From: Pseudarthrobacter defluvii
Lineage (GTDB): Bacteria; Actinomycetota; Actinomycetes; Actinomycetales; Micrococcaceae
Reading direction: 5' to 3'
Assembly (NCBI RefSeq): GCF_030816725.1
Contig: NZ_JAUSYG010000001.1
Coordinates: 2,418,001 to 2,482,000 of the forward strand
DNA: 64,000 nucleotides
The notes beneath the pieces are model-generated. The model saw only the letters and a program-made list of their open reading frames with translations, was not told the origin of the DNA and searched no databases. The first letter of the stretch is position 1, and each line of letters opens with the position of its first letter. Below are positions 44,442 through 55,434 of the stretch, in pieces. A program made the translations under genes and the position numbers.

Positions 44442-45608
44442 CTACTTTCCGGTGCCGGCCTCCGACGCGGGTCCCGTGGCTGTGCTGCCGGAGTGTCCGG
44501 CAGCCGTCGCATCCGTTCCGGGCTTTGAGCCGGCCGGTGCCGCCGCGGCTTCTTCCGTGGGGTCGGAAGCATGCCTGGAACCGCTGTGGTTATCAGGGAG
44601 ATTACCACGCGAATCACTATCTGAGACACCGTCGTCCGTATCACGGACTTCGTGACCGGTCCCGGAATCCCCTGCCCCTTCCACGCCCTTTGCCGGTGCG
44701 TGGCCCGGCAGGTACACCGTGTCGGGATCCGGGCGGCCCTTGAGGCCCAGGAGGATGAAGGCAACCAGGGCAGCGAGGAAGACGAAGATGCTGGTCCAGA
44801 CGTTGAGCCTGGTGGTGATGCCGAAGATGCTGATCTGTTCAGCGTCGTCGATGCGCATCGCCTCGATCCAGACACGGCCCAGGGTGTAATACATGGCGTA
44901 CAGCCAGAAGAGCCGGCTCCGACGGAAGTGGAAGCGCCGGTCCAGGGCGAGCAGGATCAGGACGCCTGCCAGGTTCCACAGGGACTCGTAGAGGAAGGTG
45001 GGGTGGAACAGTGTCTCCGCGGGCATACCGGCGGGGAAGTTGGGGTTGTCCGCATCGATCTGCAGGCCCCACGGCAAAGTGGTGGGACCGCCGAAAAGTT
45101 CCTGGTTGAAGTAGTTGCCCCAGCGTCCGATCGCCTGGGCCAGGAGAAGGCCGGGCGCCGCGGCGTCAACGAAGGCACTCAGTTTGACGCCGCTGCGGCG
45201 GCATCCGATCCAGGCACCGATGGCACCAAGGACGACGGCGCCCCAGATTCCCAGCCCCCCTCGCTGGATCTGGGGGATCAGTGAGAGGTCCCCGGTTCCG
45301 TCAAAGCCGGGACCGAAGTAGGCATCCGGCGACGAGACCACGTGGTACAGGCGGCCGCCGATGATGCCGAAGGGGATGGCCCAGATAACAATGTCCCAGA
45401 CGCTGCCTTCAGGGGCGCCGCGCTTGGCCCACCGGACGGACGTCAGCCACAGGCCGACGATGATTCCGGCCAGGATGCACAGCGCGTATGCGTGGATCCT
45501 CAGGCTGCCCCACGGCAGGGGGATATCGAAGCCGGACCAATCCGGGCTGGGGATGCTCGCGGGCGCCATGGCGGGCGCGTGGGCGGCTGCCTGAAGGAGT
45601 GCCTGCAT
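44442..45608 (-). CDS. lgt: Prolipoprotein diacylglyceryl transferase
   Basis: 388 residues with about seven transmembrane helices. Transfers diacylglyceryl to the lipobox cysteine of prolipoproteins in the membrane. Signature GRWGNYFNQELFGGP, plus GIIGGRLYHVV, QRGGLGIWGA and the C-terminal YYTLGRVWIEAMR. The last ~95 residues form an acidic, Ser/Gly/Ala-rich disordered tail not needed in shorter homologues. It follows trpA with three bases between stop and start, so it is the last gene of the trp cluster. Confidence 0.96.
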   Translation of the reverse strand: MQALLQAAAHAPAMAPASIPSPDWSGFDIPLPWGSLRIHAYALCILAGIIVGLWLTSVRWAKRGAPEGSVWDIVIWAIPFGIIGGRLYHVVSSPDAYFGPGFDGTGDLSLIPQIQRGGLGIWGAVVLGAIGAWIGCRRSGVKLSAFVDAAAPGLLLAQAIGRWGNYFNQELFGGPTTLPWGLQIDADNPNFPAGMPAETLFHPTFLYESLWNLAGVLILLALDRRFHFRRSRLFWLYAMYYTLGRVWIEAMRIDDAEQISIFGITTRLNVWTSIFVFLAALVAFILLGLKGRPDPDTVYLPGHAPAKGVEGAGDSGTGHEVRDTDDGVSDSDSRGNLPDNHSGSRHASDPTEEAAAAPAGSKPGTDATAAGHSGSTATGPASEAGTGK

Positions 45609-45611
45609 GGC

Positions 45612-46478
45612 CTAGGCCCCGGTTTCCGGCGCCACGCCGTTACCGCGCGCCAGGCCGGTGCTGAGGTCCTTGGTGAGGGCGGCGACTGCGTCCACGCCGC
45701 CGTCGCCAAGTGTCTTCACCAAAGCGGTGCCCACGATGACGCCTTCGGCATAGGCGGCAATTTCGCGCACCTGGTCCGCGTTGGACACGCCCAGGCCCAC
45801 GCAGACACGATCCGCGCCGGCACCATGTGCGGCGGAGACGACGTCCTTGGCGGCACTGCTCACCGAAGTGCGGGCGCCGGTGACGCCCATGATGGAGACG
45901 GCGTAGACGAAGCCGCGGCTCGCGTCGACCGTTCGCTGCATGCGCTCCGGGGTGGAGGACGGTGCCACGAGGAATACGCGGTCCAGGCCGTACTTGTCCG
46001 AGGCTTCCATCCATTCGCCGGCCTCGTCGGGGATGAGGTCCGGGGTGATGAGCCCGGCTCCCCCGGCCTCGGCCAGCCTGCGGGAAAACTCGTCGACGCC
46101 CATGCGGGCCACGGGGTTCCAGTAGGTCATGACCAGGACGGCCGCGTCGGTCTGGCTGGTGATGCCGGCAACCACGTCGAATACCTGGCTGACATGGAAG
46201 CCTTTTGCCAGCGCCTCGGTGGTGGCGGCCTGGATGACCTGGCCGTCCATCACGGGATCAGAGTACGGGATGCCGATTTCGATCAGGTCGGCGCCGTTCC
46301 GGGCCGCGGCGATGCCGGCGGCGATGGATTCCTGAACGCTGGGGTACCCGGCAGGGAGGTAGGCGATAAGGGCGGCGCGGCCCTGGGCCCGTGCCCTGTC
46401 GATTGCCGCCGCGGCCTTGCTGGTGGTCGCTGCCGTGCCCTTGGTATCTGCCTGGTTGGCCATGTCTGCGCCGCTCAC
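45612..46478 (-). CDS. trpA: Tryptophan synthase alpha subunit
   Basis: 288 residues. Cleaves indole-3-glycerol phosphate to indole and glyceraldehyde-3-phosphate. Catalytic Glu and Asp in [29 protein letters not shown] and the phosphate loop [10 protein letters not shown] are conserved. Starts in an ATGA overlap with trpB. The N-terminal ~25 residues are a nonconserved extension; an in-frame ATG five codons later is also possible. Confidence 0.97.
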   Translation of the reverse strand: MSGADMANQADTKGTAATTSKAAAAIDRARAQGRAALIAYLPAGYPSVQESIAAGIAAARNGADLIEIGIPYSDPVMDGQVIQAATTEALAKGFHVSQVFDVVAGITSQTDAAVLVMTYWNPVARMGVDEFSRRLAEAGGAGLITPDLIPDEAGEWMEASDKYGLDRVFLVAPSSTPERMQRTVDASRGFVYAVSIMGVTGARTSVSSAAKDVVSAAHGAGADRVCVGLGVSNADQVREIAAYAEGVIVGTALVKTLGDGGVDAVAALTKDLSTGLARGNGVAPETGA

Positions 46479-47806
46479 AGCTGCTCCCCCTCTTTGCCGA
46501 TTTCGGATTCGGCGGAATTCTTGTCCAACAGGTCAAACCATTCGGCGGCGGTGGCCACGTCCTTGTCGCCGCGTCCGGAAAGGTTGACGATGACGATCTT
46601 GTCGGCGGCTGTTCCTGTTCCTGCGGACGCAACTTCGGCGGCGAGCCGCTGGCCCACCTTGATGGCTCCTGCCAGCGCGTGCGAGGACTCGATGGCAGGG
46701 ATGATGCCCTCGGTCCGGCACAGGAGGCGGAAGCTCTCCATGGCTTCGCTGTCGGTGATGGGCTCGTAGCTGACCCGGCCGATGTCGGCCAGGTACGAAT
46801 GCTCGGGGCCAACCCCGGGGTAGTCCAGCCCGGCGGAAATCGAGTGCGACTCGATGGTCTGCCCGTCGTCGTCCTGCATGAGGTAGGAACGCGCGCCGTG
46901 CAGCACGCCGGGCTTGCCCAGAGTGATGGTGGCCGCGTGCCGGCCGGTCTCCACGCCTTCGCCGCCGGCTTCGAATCCGTAGATCTTCACGCTGGGATCA
47001 TCCAGGAAGCCGTGGAAGATGCCGATGGCGTTGGAGCCGCCGCCGATGCAGGCGCACACGGCATCCGGGAGCCGTCCTTCCTGCTCAAGGATCTGGGCGC
47101 GGGCTTCCTCGCCGATCACCTCATGGAAGTACCGGACCATAGCCGGAAACGGGTGCGCGCCTGCGGCGGTTCCCAGCAGGTAGTGCGTGTTGGAAACGTT
47201 GGCCACCCAGTCGCGGAGGGCGTCGTTGATGGCGTCCTTGAGGGTCTGGGAGCCGCTGGTGACGGGGATGACCTTGGCGCCAAGCAGCTCCATGCGGGCA
47301 ACGTTCAGCGCCTGGCGGCGGCAGTCCTCGGCGCCCATGTACACCACGCATTCCAGCCCCATGAGGGCCGCTGCGGTGGCGCTGGCCACGCCATGCTGGC
47401 CGGCGCCGGTTTCCGCGATGATGCGGGTCTTGCCCATGCGCTTGGCCAACAGTGCCTGGCCAAGGACGTTGTTGATCTTGTGCGACCCGGTGTGGTTAAG
47501 GTCCTCCCGCTTGAGGAACACCCGCACTCCCCCGGCATGCTGGGAAAAGCGCTTGGCTTCCGTCAGCAGGGACGGCCGGCCCGAGTAGTTCTTGTTCAGG
47601 TCCGCGATTTGGGCCCGGAACTCGGGATCGTCCTTGGCCTTGTTGAACGTCTCTTCGAGTTCGTCCAGTGCTGCGATGAGGGACTCTGGCATCCATCGAC
47701 CGCCGTAGTTGCCGAAGTACGGCCCCGGCGCATGGCGGAGGGATCCGCCCTGCAGGAATGCTTCCGCGGTGGTGTTGTCAGCGTTTCCTGAGGGTGCTTG
47801 AGCCAT
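46475..47806 (-). CDS. trpB: Tryptophan synthase beta subunit
   Basis: 443 residues. PLP enzyme joining indole and serine. PLP lysine in [25 protein letters not shown] and the phosphate-binding GGGSNAIG are present. Full length. Separated by 106 bases from trpC upstream and overlapping trpA downstream by four bases. Confidence 0.97.
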   Translation of the reverse strand: MAQAPSGNADNTTAEAFLQGGSLRHAPGPYFGNYGGRWMPESLIAALDELEETFNKAKDDPEFRAQIADLNKNYSGRPSLLTEAKRFSQHAGGVRVFLKREDLNHTGSHKINNVLGQALLAKRMGKTRIIAETGAGQHGVASATAAALMGLECVVYMGAEDCRRQALNVARMELLGAKVIPVTSGSQTLKDAINDALRDWVANVSNTHYLLGTAAGAHPFPAMVRYFHEVIGEEARAQILEQEGRLPDAVCACIGGGSNAIGIFHGFLDDPSVKIYGFEAGGEGVETGRHAATITLGKPGVLHGARSYLMQDDDGQTIESHSISAGLDYPGVGPEHSYLADIGRVSYEPITDSEAMESFRLLCRTEGIIPAIESSHALAGAIKVGQRLAAEVASAGTGTAADKIVIVNLSGRGDKDVATAAEWFDLLDKNSAESEIGKEGEQL

Positions 47807-47912
47807 CAGTCCTGTCCTGTTCGAAGTTGGCGGTCAGAGTGTTGTAGCCCGGCACGGGGCCGGGAATGCTGAGGTCCTGCGGGGCCGGCGGCCGGCCCGT
47901 CAGGAGGTTGCC

Positions 47913-48734
47913 TCAAGCGCGGGCAGCTATGGCGGCGGCACCCGCGGCAGTGAATTCAGCGATCCGTTCCTGCGGCGTGGCGTGGCTCACCAGGGCCTCG
48001 CCCACCAGTATGGCGTTGGCGCCGCTGGCGGCGTAATGCGTGACGTCCCCGGCGTCGCGGACGCCTGATTCGGCAACCACGACGGCCTCAGCCGGAATCA
48101 TCCCTGCCAGTGAGGCGAAAACCGAGCGGTCGACGTCGAGCGTTTTCAGATTGCGCACATTCACGCCGATAATCCGCGCGTCCGCGGCGACGGCACGCTG
48201 GATCTCTTCTTCCGTGTGCGTCTCCACCAGCACGTTCATGCCGAGCTCCCGGCTCAGGGCGCTGAAGTCGGTGAGCTGGGCGTCAGAAAGCGCGGCCACG
48301 ATGAGCAGGATGAGGTCGGCGCCGTGGGCACGGGCTTCCCAGATTTGGTACTCGTCGAGCGTGAAGTCCTTGCGGAGCAAGGGGATGTCGACGGCGGCGC
48401 GCACGGCGTCAAGGTCGGCCAGGGAGCCGTTGAAGCGGCGCTGCTCGGTGAGGACGCTGATAACGGACGCACCGCCGTCGGCGTACTGCCTGGCAAGCGA
48501 CGCCGGGTCCCCGATGCTGGCGAGATCGCCCTTGGACGGGCTGCGGCGCTTGATTTCGGCGATGACTTTCAGCTGTTCCCGGGTTGGGGAGGTCCCACCG
48601 AGGGCTGCCCAGGCATCGCGGGCAGGCGCCGCGGCCTGGGCCAGGTCCTCCAGCTCAGCCAGCGAAACGAGCCGCTTCCTGGCTTCCATATCCTCCCTGA
48701 CACCGGCGTTGATGTCATCGAGAACAGTCGCCAT
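47913..48734 (-). CDS. trpC: Indole-3-glycerol phosphate synthase
   Basis: 273 residues from ATG 48734, which overlaps the stop of the upstream membrane-protein gene by one base; the longer open frame is antisense noise. Ring closure of the anthranilate-derived phosphate. Motifs: VIAEIKRRSPSKG, LLRKDFTLDEYQI, VLVETHTEEE, IIGVNVRNLKT and ESGVRDAGDV. Monofunctional, no trpF fusion. Confidence 0.97.
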   Translation of the reverse strand: MATVLDDINAGVREDMEARKRLVSLAELEDLAQAAAPARDAWAALGGTSPTREQLKVIAEIKRRSPSKGDLASIGDPASLARQYADGGASVISVLTEQRRFNGSLADLDAVRAAVDIPLLRKDFTLDEYQIWEARAHGADLILLIVAALSDAQLTDFSALSRELGMNVLVETHTEEEIQRAVAADARIIGVNVRNLKTLDVDRSVFASLAGMIPAEAVVVAESGVRDAGDVTHYAASGANAILVGEALVSHATPQERIAEFTAAGAAAIAARA

Positions 48735-49021
48735 CAGTGGCCGGAGTTCTTCAGCTTGCTGCCCTCGACGCCGTAGCCTGCCTTGCGCATGACGTAACCG
48801 AGGATCAGGCCGATGACCATGACCACGGCGCCGCCGATGAAGATGGGGGTGCTGGCGATGACGAAGGCGATGGCTGCGATGAGCGCACCGACGAGCATGA
48901 CGATGACGCAGGTCCATGCGGCCGGGCTGTTGCCGTGGCCCAGTTCCTGGCTGTGGTCAATGGCGCCGGGGGCAACCGTGCGGGTGCCTGACTTGGAAAC
49001 GGACGCAGGTGCTTTGCTCAT
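48734..49021 (-). CDS. HGxxPAAW-type small membrane protein
   Basis: 95 residues. The motif HGNSPAAW precedes two transmembrane helices (CVIVMLVGALIAAIAFVIAS; PIFIGGAVVMVIGLILGYVM) and a basic tail. This family sits between the Trp-associated membrane protein and trpC in many actinobacteria; function unknown. One-base overlap with trpC suggests coupling. Confidence 0.9.
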   Translation of the reverse strand: MSKAPASVSKSGTRTVAPGAIDHSQELGHGNSPAAWTCVIVMLVGALIAAIAFVIASTPIFIGGAVVMVIGLILGYVMRKAGYGVEGSKLKNSGH

Positions 49022-49125
49022 GGAAATCTCCTCAGGATGGATACTGCTTACATTCTGCCATTTTTTGGGTGCAGCCCGCGTACCGCCGGGCTTGCACGCC
49101 GGCTCCGGCCGCTGCGGCCCTGGCC

Positions 49126-49806
49126 CTAGGTGGGGTCCTCGCCGCGGGAAAGCCGGTCCCAGCTGTCGATCTCGTCAACGGGGCCGACCGCTGCAGGGCT
49201 TCCGGCGGCGCCGGGTGCGTCGTACTTGGTGCGCGCCTTCCAGTAACGGGAGGCCGGCAGGATCAGCAGGGCCGCCAGGGCCAGCAGGCAACCGGCGACG
49301 ACGGCGAGTACGGGGAAGGCGGTGAGCTCAACGTGCGCCTGGCTGCCGGAGACACCGGTGGCACCGGCGATGGTTCCCTGCGCCGCGGCGAGCGGGTCAG
49401 CCAGGACGGTGGCGGCTGCGGCCACCACGCCGGCTGAGGCAAGGACAATGATGGCGGTGATGACCCAGCGGGCGATCCTGCCCGCGATGGCCGCTGCCAG
49501 CCCGCCGGCCAGGGCCACCAGGGCCAGGGCCGTGACAGTGGTGGCGGCCTTGCTGCCCTGCACCTGGATGGCGTTTTGGGTTGCTGCCGCCTGGCCCACC
49601 TGGTTGGGGTCCAGGGTGGCGGTCATCCAGGTCTGGGTGGTGCTGCCGAAGGCGGCCAGGGCCAGGAGGGTGACCAGCAGCACCAGGGTGGACTTGCGCG
49701 CCCACACGGGCACGGCCCGGGACGTTGCTGACCCGCCCGCGTTACCTGCATCCCCTGGCTTCCCCGGCTGATGCTGGTTGCCGGCTGCGGCTCCGGAATC
49801 CGGCAT
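49126..49806 (-). CDS. Trp biosynthesis-associated membrane protein
   Basis: 226 residues with four predicted helices (TLVLLVTLLALAAFGSTTQT; ALALVALAGGLAAAIAGR; WVITAIIVLASAGVVAAAAT; FPVLAVVAGCLLALAALLIL). Matches the actinobacterial family found inside trp operons. No biochemical role is established. Its start overlaps the trpE stop by one base. Confidence 0.9.
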   Translation of the reverse strand: MPDSGAAAGNQHQPGKPGDAGNAGGSATSRAVPVWARKSTLVLLVTLLALAAFGSTTQTWMTATLDPNQVGQAAATQNAIQVQGSKAATTVTALALVALAGGLAAAIAGRIARWVITAIIVLASAGVVAAAATVLADPLAAAQGTIAGATGVSGSQAHVELTAFPVLAVVAGCLLALAALLILPASRYWKARTKYDAPGAAGSPAAVGPVDEIDSWDRLSRGEDPT

Positions 49807-51368
49807 CAGGAATCCGTCCCGCCGGGGAGGGACTCCGCTGAGATGTTGTGGAGGGATCCTGCGGTGTGGACCGCGCGAAGCGGGGCGGCGGCCTTGTTGA
49901 CGGTTTCCAGGGCCTCGGTGGGGTTCACGGAATCGGCCACGATCCCGCCGCCGGCCTGGACGTACGCGCGTCCTTCCCGGATCAGGGCGGACCGGATGGC
50001 GATGGCCATGTCCATGTCACCGGCAAAGTCGAGGTAGCCCACCACGCCGCCGTAGATGCCGCGGCGGTGCGGTTCCAGCTCGTCCAGGAGCCGCAGGGCG
50101 CGAGGCTTGGGGGCACCGGAAAGGGTGCCCGCCGGGAAGGTGGCCTTCAGGACGTCATAGGCCTTGGCCTGCGGGGCCAGCCGGCCCACCACGGTGGACA
50201 CCAGGTGCATGATGTGGCTGAAGCGCTCCACCTCCATGAACTGGGTGACGTCCACGGTGCCGGCCACGCAGACCTTGGAGAGGTCGTTGCGGGACAGGTC
50301 AACCAGCATCAGGTGCTCGGCGCGTTCCTTTTGGTCGGCAAGGAGTTCCTCGGCGAGGGCCTTGTCCGCCTCCACGGTCTTTCCACGCGGGCGGGACCCT
50401 GCGATGGGGTGGGTGATGACTTCCTCGCCCGTGACCGTCACCAGGGCTTCCGGCGAAGACCCGACGATGGAGTACTCACGGCCCTCAGCGTCTTCGAGGC
50501 TGAAGATGTACATGTAGGGGCTGGGATTGGTGTTGCGCAGTACGCGGTAGACGTCCAGCGCGGACGCATCGCACTCCATCTCGAAGCGGCGCGAGATCAC
50601 CACTTGGAAGACCTCGCCGTCCACAATGGCTTCCTTGCCGCGGTCCAGCGCTGCAAGGTATTCGGCTTCATCCCAGCGTTCCTGGACGCTGGACGCGAAG
50701 TCCAGGGCGGCCGGCGCCAGCACGGAGACCGGCTGCACCACGGGGGCGCTGACCTTTGCCAGGAGTTCCTTGACCCGGGCCACGGCGTCGTGCCATGCCT
50801 CATCGACGCGCTCGGAGCTGTTGTCGAAGTTGATGGCGTTGGCGATCAGCAGGACCGTGCCGTCCACATTGTCGTGCACGGCCATGTCGGTGACCAGGTT
50901 CAGGGCCATTTCCGGCAGCTGCAGGTCGTCCTCGGGCGGGCTGACCAGGCGTTCCCAGTGCCGGACGGTTTCCCAGCCCAGGAAACCCACCAAACCGGAA
51001 GTGAAGGGCGGCAGTCCTTCGAAGCGGTCGGTTCGGAGGGCGTCGACGGTGTCGCGGATGGCGTCCACCGGGCTGCCGCTGACCGGCACGCCTGCAGGCG
51101 GTTCTCCCAGCCAGTGGGCCTGGCCGTCTTTGGTGGTCAGCGTGGCACGCGATTTGGCGCCGATGAAGGAGTAGCGGGACCACGCTCCGCCCACCGCTGC
51201 CGATTCCATGAGGAACGTGCCGGGCTGGCCCTGCGCCAGCTTCCGGTACAGGCCGATGGGGGTCTCGGCGTCGGCCAGTACCTTGAGCCTGACGGGAATG
51301 ACGCGGCTGTGGCCGGCGAGTTCCCGGAACTCCTCAAGGCTTGGGCTGATGGTTCCAAGGTCCTGCAT
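49806..51368 (-). CDS. trpE: Anthranilate synthase component I
   Basis: 520 residues. Chorismate to anthranilate with ammonia from TrpG, which is not in the window. Motifs: N-terminal feedback site LMESA, EYSIVGSSPEALV, HPIAGSRPRGKT, RNDLSKV and GTLSGAPKPRAL. First trp gene of the cluster; hisI lies 110 bases upstream. No leader peptide rich in Trp codons was found before it. Confidence 0.96.
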   Translation of the reverse strand: MQDLGTISPSLEEFRELAGHSRVIPVRLKVLADAETPIGLYRKLAQGQPGTFLMESAAVGGAWSRYSFIGAKSRATLTTKDGQAHWLGEPPAGVPVSGSPVDAIRDTVDALRTDRFEGLPPFTSGLVGFLGWETVRHWERLVSPPEDDLQLPEMALNLVTDMAVHDNVDGTVLLIANAINFDNSSERVDEAWHDAVARVKELLAKVSAPVVQPVSVLAPAALDFASSVQERWDEAEYLAALDRGKEAIVDGEVFQVVISRRFEMECDASALDVYRVLRNTNPSPYMYIFSLEDAEGREYSIVGSSPEALVTVTGEEVITHPIAGSRPRGKTVEADKALAEELLADQKERAEHLMLVDLSRNDLSKVCVAGTVDVTQFMEVERFSHIMHLVSTVVGRLAPQAKAYDVLKATFPAGTLSGAPKPRALRLLDELEPHRRGIYGGVVGYLDFAGDMDMAIAIRSALIREGRAYVQAGGGIVADSVNPTEALETVNKAAAPLRAVHTAGSLHNISAESLPGGTDS

Positions 51369-51478
51369 GGCTATGCTTGTCCGCCTCTTCTTCGAAAAGG
51401 GCCGGCGTCGCCGGCACCTTGAGTGTGCTTGCTGGGTGGCCGGAGCCGGGATGAAGCCGGCCGGGCAGCGTGTTCCGC

Positions 51479-51955
51479 TTAGCCCGCCTGGCCTGCCACC
51501 ACGTCCAGGTCCCTGCCGTCAAAGCAGGTCCGGGTGCCTGTATGGCAGGCGGCACCCACCTGGTCGACACGCACCAGCAGTGCGTCGCCGTCGCAGTCCA
51601 TGGCCACGGATTTGACCCACTGGACGTGCCCCGACGTATCTCCCTTGCGCCAGTACTCCTGGCGTGAGCGGGAGTAGAAGGTCACGCGTCCGGTGGTCAT
51701 GGTGCGGTGCAGGGCTTCGTCGTCCATCCAGCCAAGCATCAGGACCTCGTGGGTGTCGTACTGCTGCACCACGGCGGCCACCAGGCCGGCGGCGTCGCGC
51801 TTCAGCGCGGCCGCAAGCTCCCGGGGAAGGGGGCCGGCCGGGGCAGCAGCTTGCACGGACGACGGCGGCGCTGATTCCTCAGGCGACAGCGCTGGTACCA
51901 GAGACTGGGACGCGGCTGATCCTGCGGTTTGGACGGGGGTTGGCTGCTCAGACAT
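51479..51955 (-). CDS. hisI: Phosphoribosyl-AMP cyclohydrolase
   Basis: 158 residues from ATG 51955. Hydrolyses the adenine ring of PR-AMP in histidine synthesis. Metal-binding Asp/Cys motifs: [29 protein letters not shown]; also [14 protein letters not shown] and [16 protein letters not shown]. The N-terminal ~45 residues are a disordered Ala/Pro/Ser extension. HisI only, with HisE separate. Divergent from the TIGR03085 gene. Confidence 0.96.
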   Translation of the reverse strand: MSEQPTPVQTAGSAASQSLVPALSPEESAPPSSVQAAAPAGPLPRELAAALKRDAAGLVAAVVQQYDTHEVLMLGWMDDEALHRTMTTGRVTFYSRSRQEYWRKGDTSGHVQWVKSVAMDCDGDALLVRVDQVGAACHTGTRTCFDGRDLDVVAGQAG

Positions 51956-52067
51956 CGGGTCAAGTCTAGTGCCTCTGAGGGCCCGCTCTCCTGTTGTGAA
52001 CAACGGCACGCCACCGGCCGCTGCAGTGCTGCCCAACTCCACAGCTCTCGTGCTAGTTTTCCAAGTG

Positions 52068-52712
52068 ATGCATTTCGTCGAACCGTCCCGAGAAGTCCTG
52101 GCCGAAACCCTGCTTGCGGCCGGCCCTGATGCGCCCACTCTGTGCAAGGGCTGGCGCACCAGGGACCTTGCCGCGCACCTGTACCTCCGCGAGCGGAAGG
52201 CTGCCGTCGGGCTGGGACTGGTCATCAAGCGCCTGGCGAAAGCATCGGACCAGGCAACCGCCAAGCTGGCTGCCAAGCTCAACGGCACCGAGGACTACGC
52301 CCGGCTGGTGAACACCTTCCGTGCCGGCCCGCCGGCACTCTCGCCGATGAGCATCAAGGCGCTGGACGAAAGCGCCAACCTGATCGAGTACTTCGTGCAC
52401 ACTGAAGACGTCCGTCGGGCCGTGGCCCGGTGGGCCCCCAGGGCACTTGATGAGGCCTACTCCGATGCGCTGTGGGACGAACTCGTGAAGCGGGCCGCCA
52501 TCCTCTACCGGGGTGTGGACCTGGGCATTGTCCTCGTCCGCCCCTCCGGCCCCCGCCACGTGGCCAAGCGCGCTCCTGTTTCCGTGGCGATTGTCGGCGA
52601 GCCGGGCGAACTGCTGATGCACGCCCACGGCCGCACCCGCCACGCGCTGGTCACCTTCGAAGGCCAGCCAGACGCCGTCGCCCTCCTCCAGTCCGCCGAA
52701 GTAGGACTTTAG
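52068..52712 (+). CDS. TIGR03085-family protein (mycothiol-dependent-enzyme-like fold)
   Basis: 214 residues from ATG 52068, with TAGTTT eight bases upstream (near-leaderless). Pattern of the DinB/MDMPI-like family: [32 protein letters not shown] and the C-terminal [16 protein letters not shown]. The motifs HL..RE and HTEDVRRA suggest a metal site. Function unknown. The only plus-strand gene within this his/trp block. Confidence 0.88.
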   Translation: MHFVEPSREVLAETLLAAGPDAPTLCKGWRTRDLAAHLYLRERKAAVGLGLVIKRLAKASDQATAKLAAKLNGTEDYARLVNTFRAGPPALSPMSIKALDESANLIEYFVHTEDVRRAVARWAPRALDEAYSDALWDELVKRAAILYRGVDLGIVLVRPSGPRHVAKRAPVSVAIVGEPGELLMHAHGRTRHALVTFEGQPDAVALLQSAEVGL

Positions 52713-52781
52713 TCCCCACCGGCCCCCTAACCTCGCAAGCTCGGCCAGGGAACCCTGCGGGCGTGGGCCCATCCACCGGTC

Positions 52782-53558
52782 CTAGCGGACTTCGAAGCCA
52801 GCGTCGCGGATGGCGTCCTTGACCAGGTGCATCATGTTGTCCGGTCCCCAGTGGAAAATCGAGGCTGCCAGGACGGCGTCCGCGCCGGCCGCGACTGCGG
52901 GCGGGAAGTGGGCAGGCTCCCCAGCACCGCCGGAGGCGATGATGGGGACCTTGACGGCGGCCCGGACCAGTTTGATGAGCTCCAGGTCGAAGCCGTCCTT
53001 GGTGCCGTCGGCGTCGATGGAGTTCAGCAGGATCTCCCCCACCCCCCGGTGCGCTGCTTCCCTGGCCCATTCGACCGCGTCGATCCCGGTGCCGGTACGG
53101 CCGCCGTGGGTGGTCACTTCAAACCCCGACGGCGTGGGCTGGGACCCGGGGCGGGTGCGGCGGGCGTCCACGGACAGGACGAGCACCTGGGAACCGAAGT
53201 GCCGGGTGATTTCGTCGATGACGTCGGGCCGGGCCACGGCCGCGGTGTTGATGGAGGCCTTGTCGGCGCCGTAGCGCAGGAGCTTGTCCACTTCGGCCAC
53301 ACCGCGCACGCCGCCACCCACGGTCAGGGGGATGAAGACTTCCTCGGCGGTGCGGCGGACCACGTCGAAGGTGGTCTCGCGGTTGCCGGAGGACGCTGTG
53401 ACGTCAAGGAACGTCAGTTCGTCGGCGCCGGCGTTGTCGTAGCGGTGGGCGAGCTCCACGGGGTCGCCGGCGTCCCGGAGGCCCTCAAAGTTGACGCCCT
53501 TCACGACGCGCCCGGCGTCGACGTCGAGGCAGGGAATGACGCGGACTGCTACTGCCAT
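52782..53558 (-). CDS. hisF: Imidazole glycerol phosphate synthase, cyclase subunit
   Basis: 258 residues. TIM barrel with catalytic Asp in [16 protein letters not shown] and VLSVDARRT; phosphate loops [10 protein letters not shown] and IASGGAGEP. Works with HisH (not in the window) to make IGP and AICAR. Convergent with the TIGR03085 gene; 41 bases downstream of hisG. Confidence 0.97.
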   Translation of the reverse strand: MAVAVRVIPCLDVDAGRVVKGVNFEGLRDAGDPVELAHRYDNAGADELTFLDVTASSGNRETTFDVVRRTAEEVFIPLTVGGGVRGVAEVDKLLRYGADKASINTAAVARPDVIDEITRHFGSQVLVLSVDARRTRPGSQPTPSGFEVTTHGGRTGTGIDAVEWAREAAHRGVGEILLNSIDADGTKDGFDLELIKLVRAAVKVPIIASGGAGEPAHFPPAVAAGADAVLAASIFHWGPDNMMHLVKDAIRDAGFEVR

Positions 53559-53599
53559 GGGAACTCCTGGATATTCAGTGCTGCTGGGGTCGCCGGTGA

Positions 53600-54460
53600 T
53601 CAGATGCGGCAGGCGTGGATGCTGCTGACCAGGATGGCGCGGGCGCCGAGGTCGTACAGTTCGTCCATGATCCGGTTGGTTTCCTTCTTGGGCACCATGG
53701 ACCGGACGGCCACCCAGTCGGAGTCGCGCAGAGGTGAGACCGTGGGCGATTCAAGGCCGGGGGTCAGGCTGGCTGCCTTCTCCACGAGTTCCTTGCGGAT
53801 GTCGTAATCCATCAGCACATACTGGCGCGCCACCAGCACGCCCTGGAGGCGGCGGATGAGGACTTCGATTTCCTTGGCCGTGCCGTTGGCGGCGCCGCCG
53901 TTGCCGGTGCGCCGGATCAGAACAGCTTCGGATTTGAGGATGGGGTCGCCGAAGATTTCCATGCCGGCGGCCTTGAGGGTGTTGCCGGTTTCGACGACGT
54001 CGGCGATCGCGTCCGCGACGCCGAGGCGGACAGAAGACTCAACCGCACCGTCGAGCCGGACCACTTTGGCATTGATGCCGCGTTCGGCCAGGTAGCTGCG
54101 CAGCAGGCCGTCGTAGCTGGTGGCCAGGCGCTTGCCTTCCAGTTCGGCGGCGGAGTTGAAGTCGCCCACGGGCCCGGCGAAGCGGAAGGTGGAGGCGGCG
54201 AATCCCAGCGGCAGGAGCTCTTCGGCTTCCACTCCGGCGTCCAGCAGCAGGTCGCGGCCGGTGATGCCGACGTCGAGCGTTCCCTGGCCCACGTACACCG
54301 CGATGTCGCGGGGGCGGAGGAAGAAGAACTCGATGTCATTGTCGGGGTCCACCATGACCAGCTCGCGGCTGTCGCGCCGCTGGCGGTAGCCGGCTTCGGA
54401 GAGCATGGCGGACGCGGCTTCGGACAGGGAGCCCTTGTTGGGGACGGCTACTCGCAGCAT
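53600..54460 (-). CDS. hisG: ATP phosphoribosyltransferase (long form)
   Basis: 286 residues: first step of histidine synthesis. Motifs: [29 protein letters not shown] and [16 protein letters not shown]. The C-terminal regulatory domain (~75 residues, [17 protein letters not shown]) that binds histidine is present, so the enzyme should be feedback inhibited without HisZ. It follows hisE after 84 bases. Confidence 0.97.
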   Translation of the reverse strand: MLRVAVPNKGSLSEAASAMLSEAGYRQRRDSRELVMVDPDNDIEFFFLRPRDIAVYVGQGTLDVGITGRDLLLDAGVEAEELLPLGFAASTFRFAGPVGDFNSAAELEGKRLATSYDGLLRSYLAERGINAKVVRLDGAVESSVRLGVADAIADVVETGNTLKAAGMEIFGDPILKSEAVLIRRTGNGGAANGTAKEIEVLIRRLQGVLVARQYVLMDYDIRKELVEKAASLTPGLESPTVSPLRDSDWVAVRSMVPKKETNRIMDELYDLGARAILVSSIHACRI

Positions 54461-54544
54461 GGGAATGTCTTTCTGGGGTGGAAGGTCTTGTTTTCAGGCA
54501 GTACAGGCCACAGCGGGCCCGGCGGCAGTGCGCCGGACCGGTGG

Positions 54545-54808
54545 CTACAGATGCTTGTAGACGTCTTCCAGGGTGAGGCCCTTCGCGAGCATCAGAACCT
54601 GCAGGTGGTACAGCAGCTGGGAGATTTCCTCGGCCGCGGCTTCATCGGATTCATATTCGGCAGCCATCCATACTTCGGCTGCTTCCTCAACGACTTTTTT
54701 GCCGATGCCGTGAACACCGGACTCCAATTCAGCGACGGTGCGGGAGCCTTCCGGGCGGGTGGCTGCCTTCTCGCTGAGCTCAGCGAACAGCGTCTCGAAA
54801 TTCTTCAC
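54545..54808 (-). CDS. hisE: Phosphoribosyl-ATP pyrophosphohydrolase
   Basis: 87 residues from GTG 54808. Metal-binding helix [18 protein letters not shown], then [20 protein letters not shown]. Second step of histidine synthesis. The longer open frame to 55036 overlaps ribH antisense-like sequence and is not used. Operon hisE-hisG-hisF. Confidence 0.95.
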   Translation of the reverse strand: MKNFETLFAELSEKAATRPEGSRTVAELESGVHGIGKKVVEEAAEVWMAAEYESDEAAAEEISQLLYHLQVLMLAKGLTLEDVYKHL

Positions 54809-54912
54809 GCCCTCCAGCCTACTTGCTGCGGCCGTGCGGGCGCTTCCCGGGCCCTTGCATGACGGGCGCGATGTGAGGGAATACACACCGCGCCCGTGCA
54901 GCGAGGTGCCGC

Positions 54913-55401
54913 TTAGCTGCGGTACTGCTTGAGGACGACGGCGGTGGCCAGTGCCGCGGTGACGGCCTCGTGGCCCTTGTCTTCCTTGGAGCCGGGCAGG
55001 CCGGCGCGGTCCAGGCCCTGCTGTTCGTTGTCGCAAGTGAGCACGCCGAAGCCCACCGGCACGCCCGTGGAGACGCTGACGTCGGTGAGGCCCGACGTCG
55101 CGGCCTGGCAGACGTAGTCAAAGTGCGGCGTTCCGCCGCGGATGACGACGCCGAGGGCAACGACGGCGTCAAAGTGCGGTGCCAGCCGCGCGGCAGCGAC
55201 CGGCAGCTCGAAGCTGCCGGGAACCCGCAGGACCGTGGGCTCGGCGATGCCGGCATCCTTGGCAGCCCGGAGCGCGCCGTCCAGGAGCCCGTCCATGATC
55301 TGGGTGTGCCAGCTGGCTGCAATGATGGCCAGCTTCAGCTGCGAGGTTTCAGCTGGGTTGAGGGTGCTGAGGTCGATGTCGGGGGCGCCGTGTCCGCTCA
55401 T
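54913..55401 (-). CDS. ribH: 6,7-dimethyl-8-ribityllumazine synthase
   Basis: 162 residues. Motifs: [45 protein letters not shown] and [16 protein letters not shown]. Forms the lumazine from the RibA/RibD and RibB products. Last gene of the rib operon; 33 bases after ribA. Confidence 0.97.
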   Translation of the reverse strand: MSGHGAPDIDLSTLNPAETSQLKLAIIAASWHTQIMDGLLDGALRAAKDAGIAEPTVLRVPGSFELPVAAARLAPHFDAVVALGVVIRGGTPHFDYVCQAATSGLTDVSVSTGVPVGFGVLTCDNEQQGLDRAGLPGSKEDKGHEAVTAALATAVVLKQYRS

Positions 55402-55434
55402 GGGTTTGTTGTGTTCCGTTCGTTCGTGAAGACG

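Noticed and set aside
51369..51478. Trp attenuator or leader peptide before trpE
   Set aside because: No short ORF with tandem Trp codons and no convincing terminator/antiterminator pair was seen.
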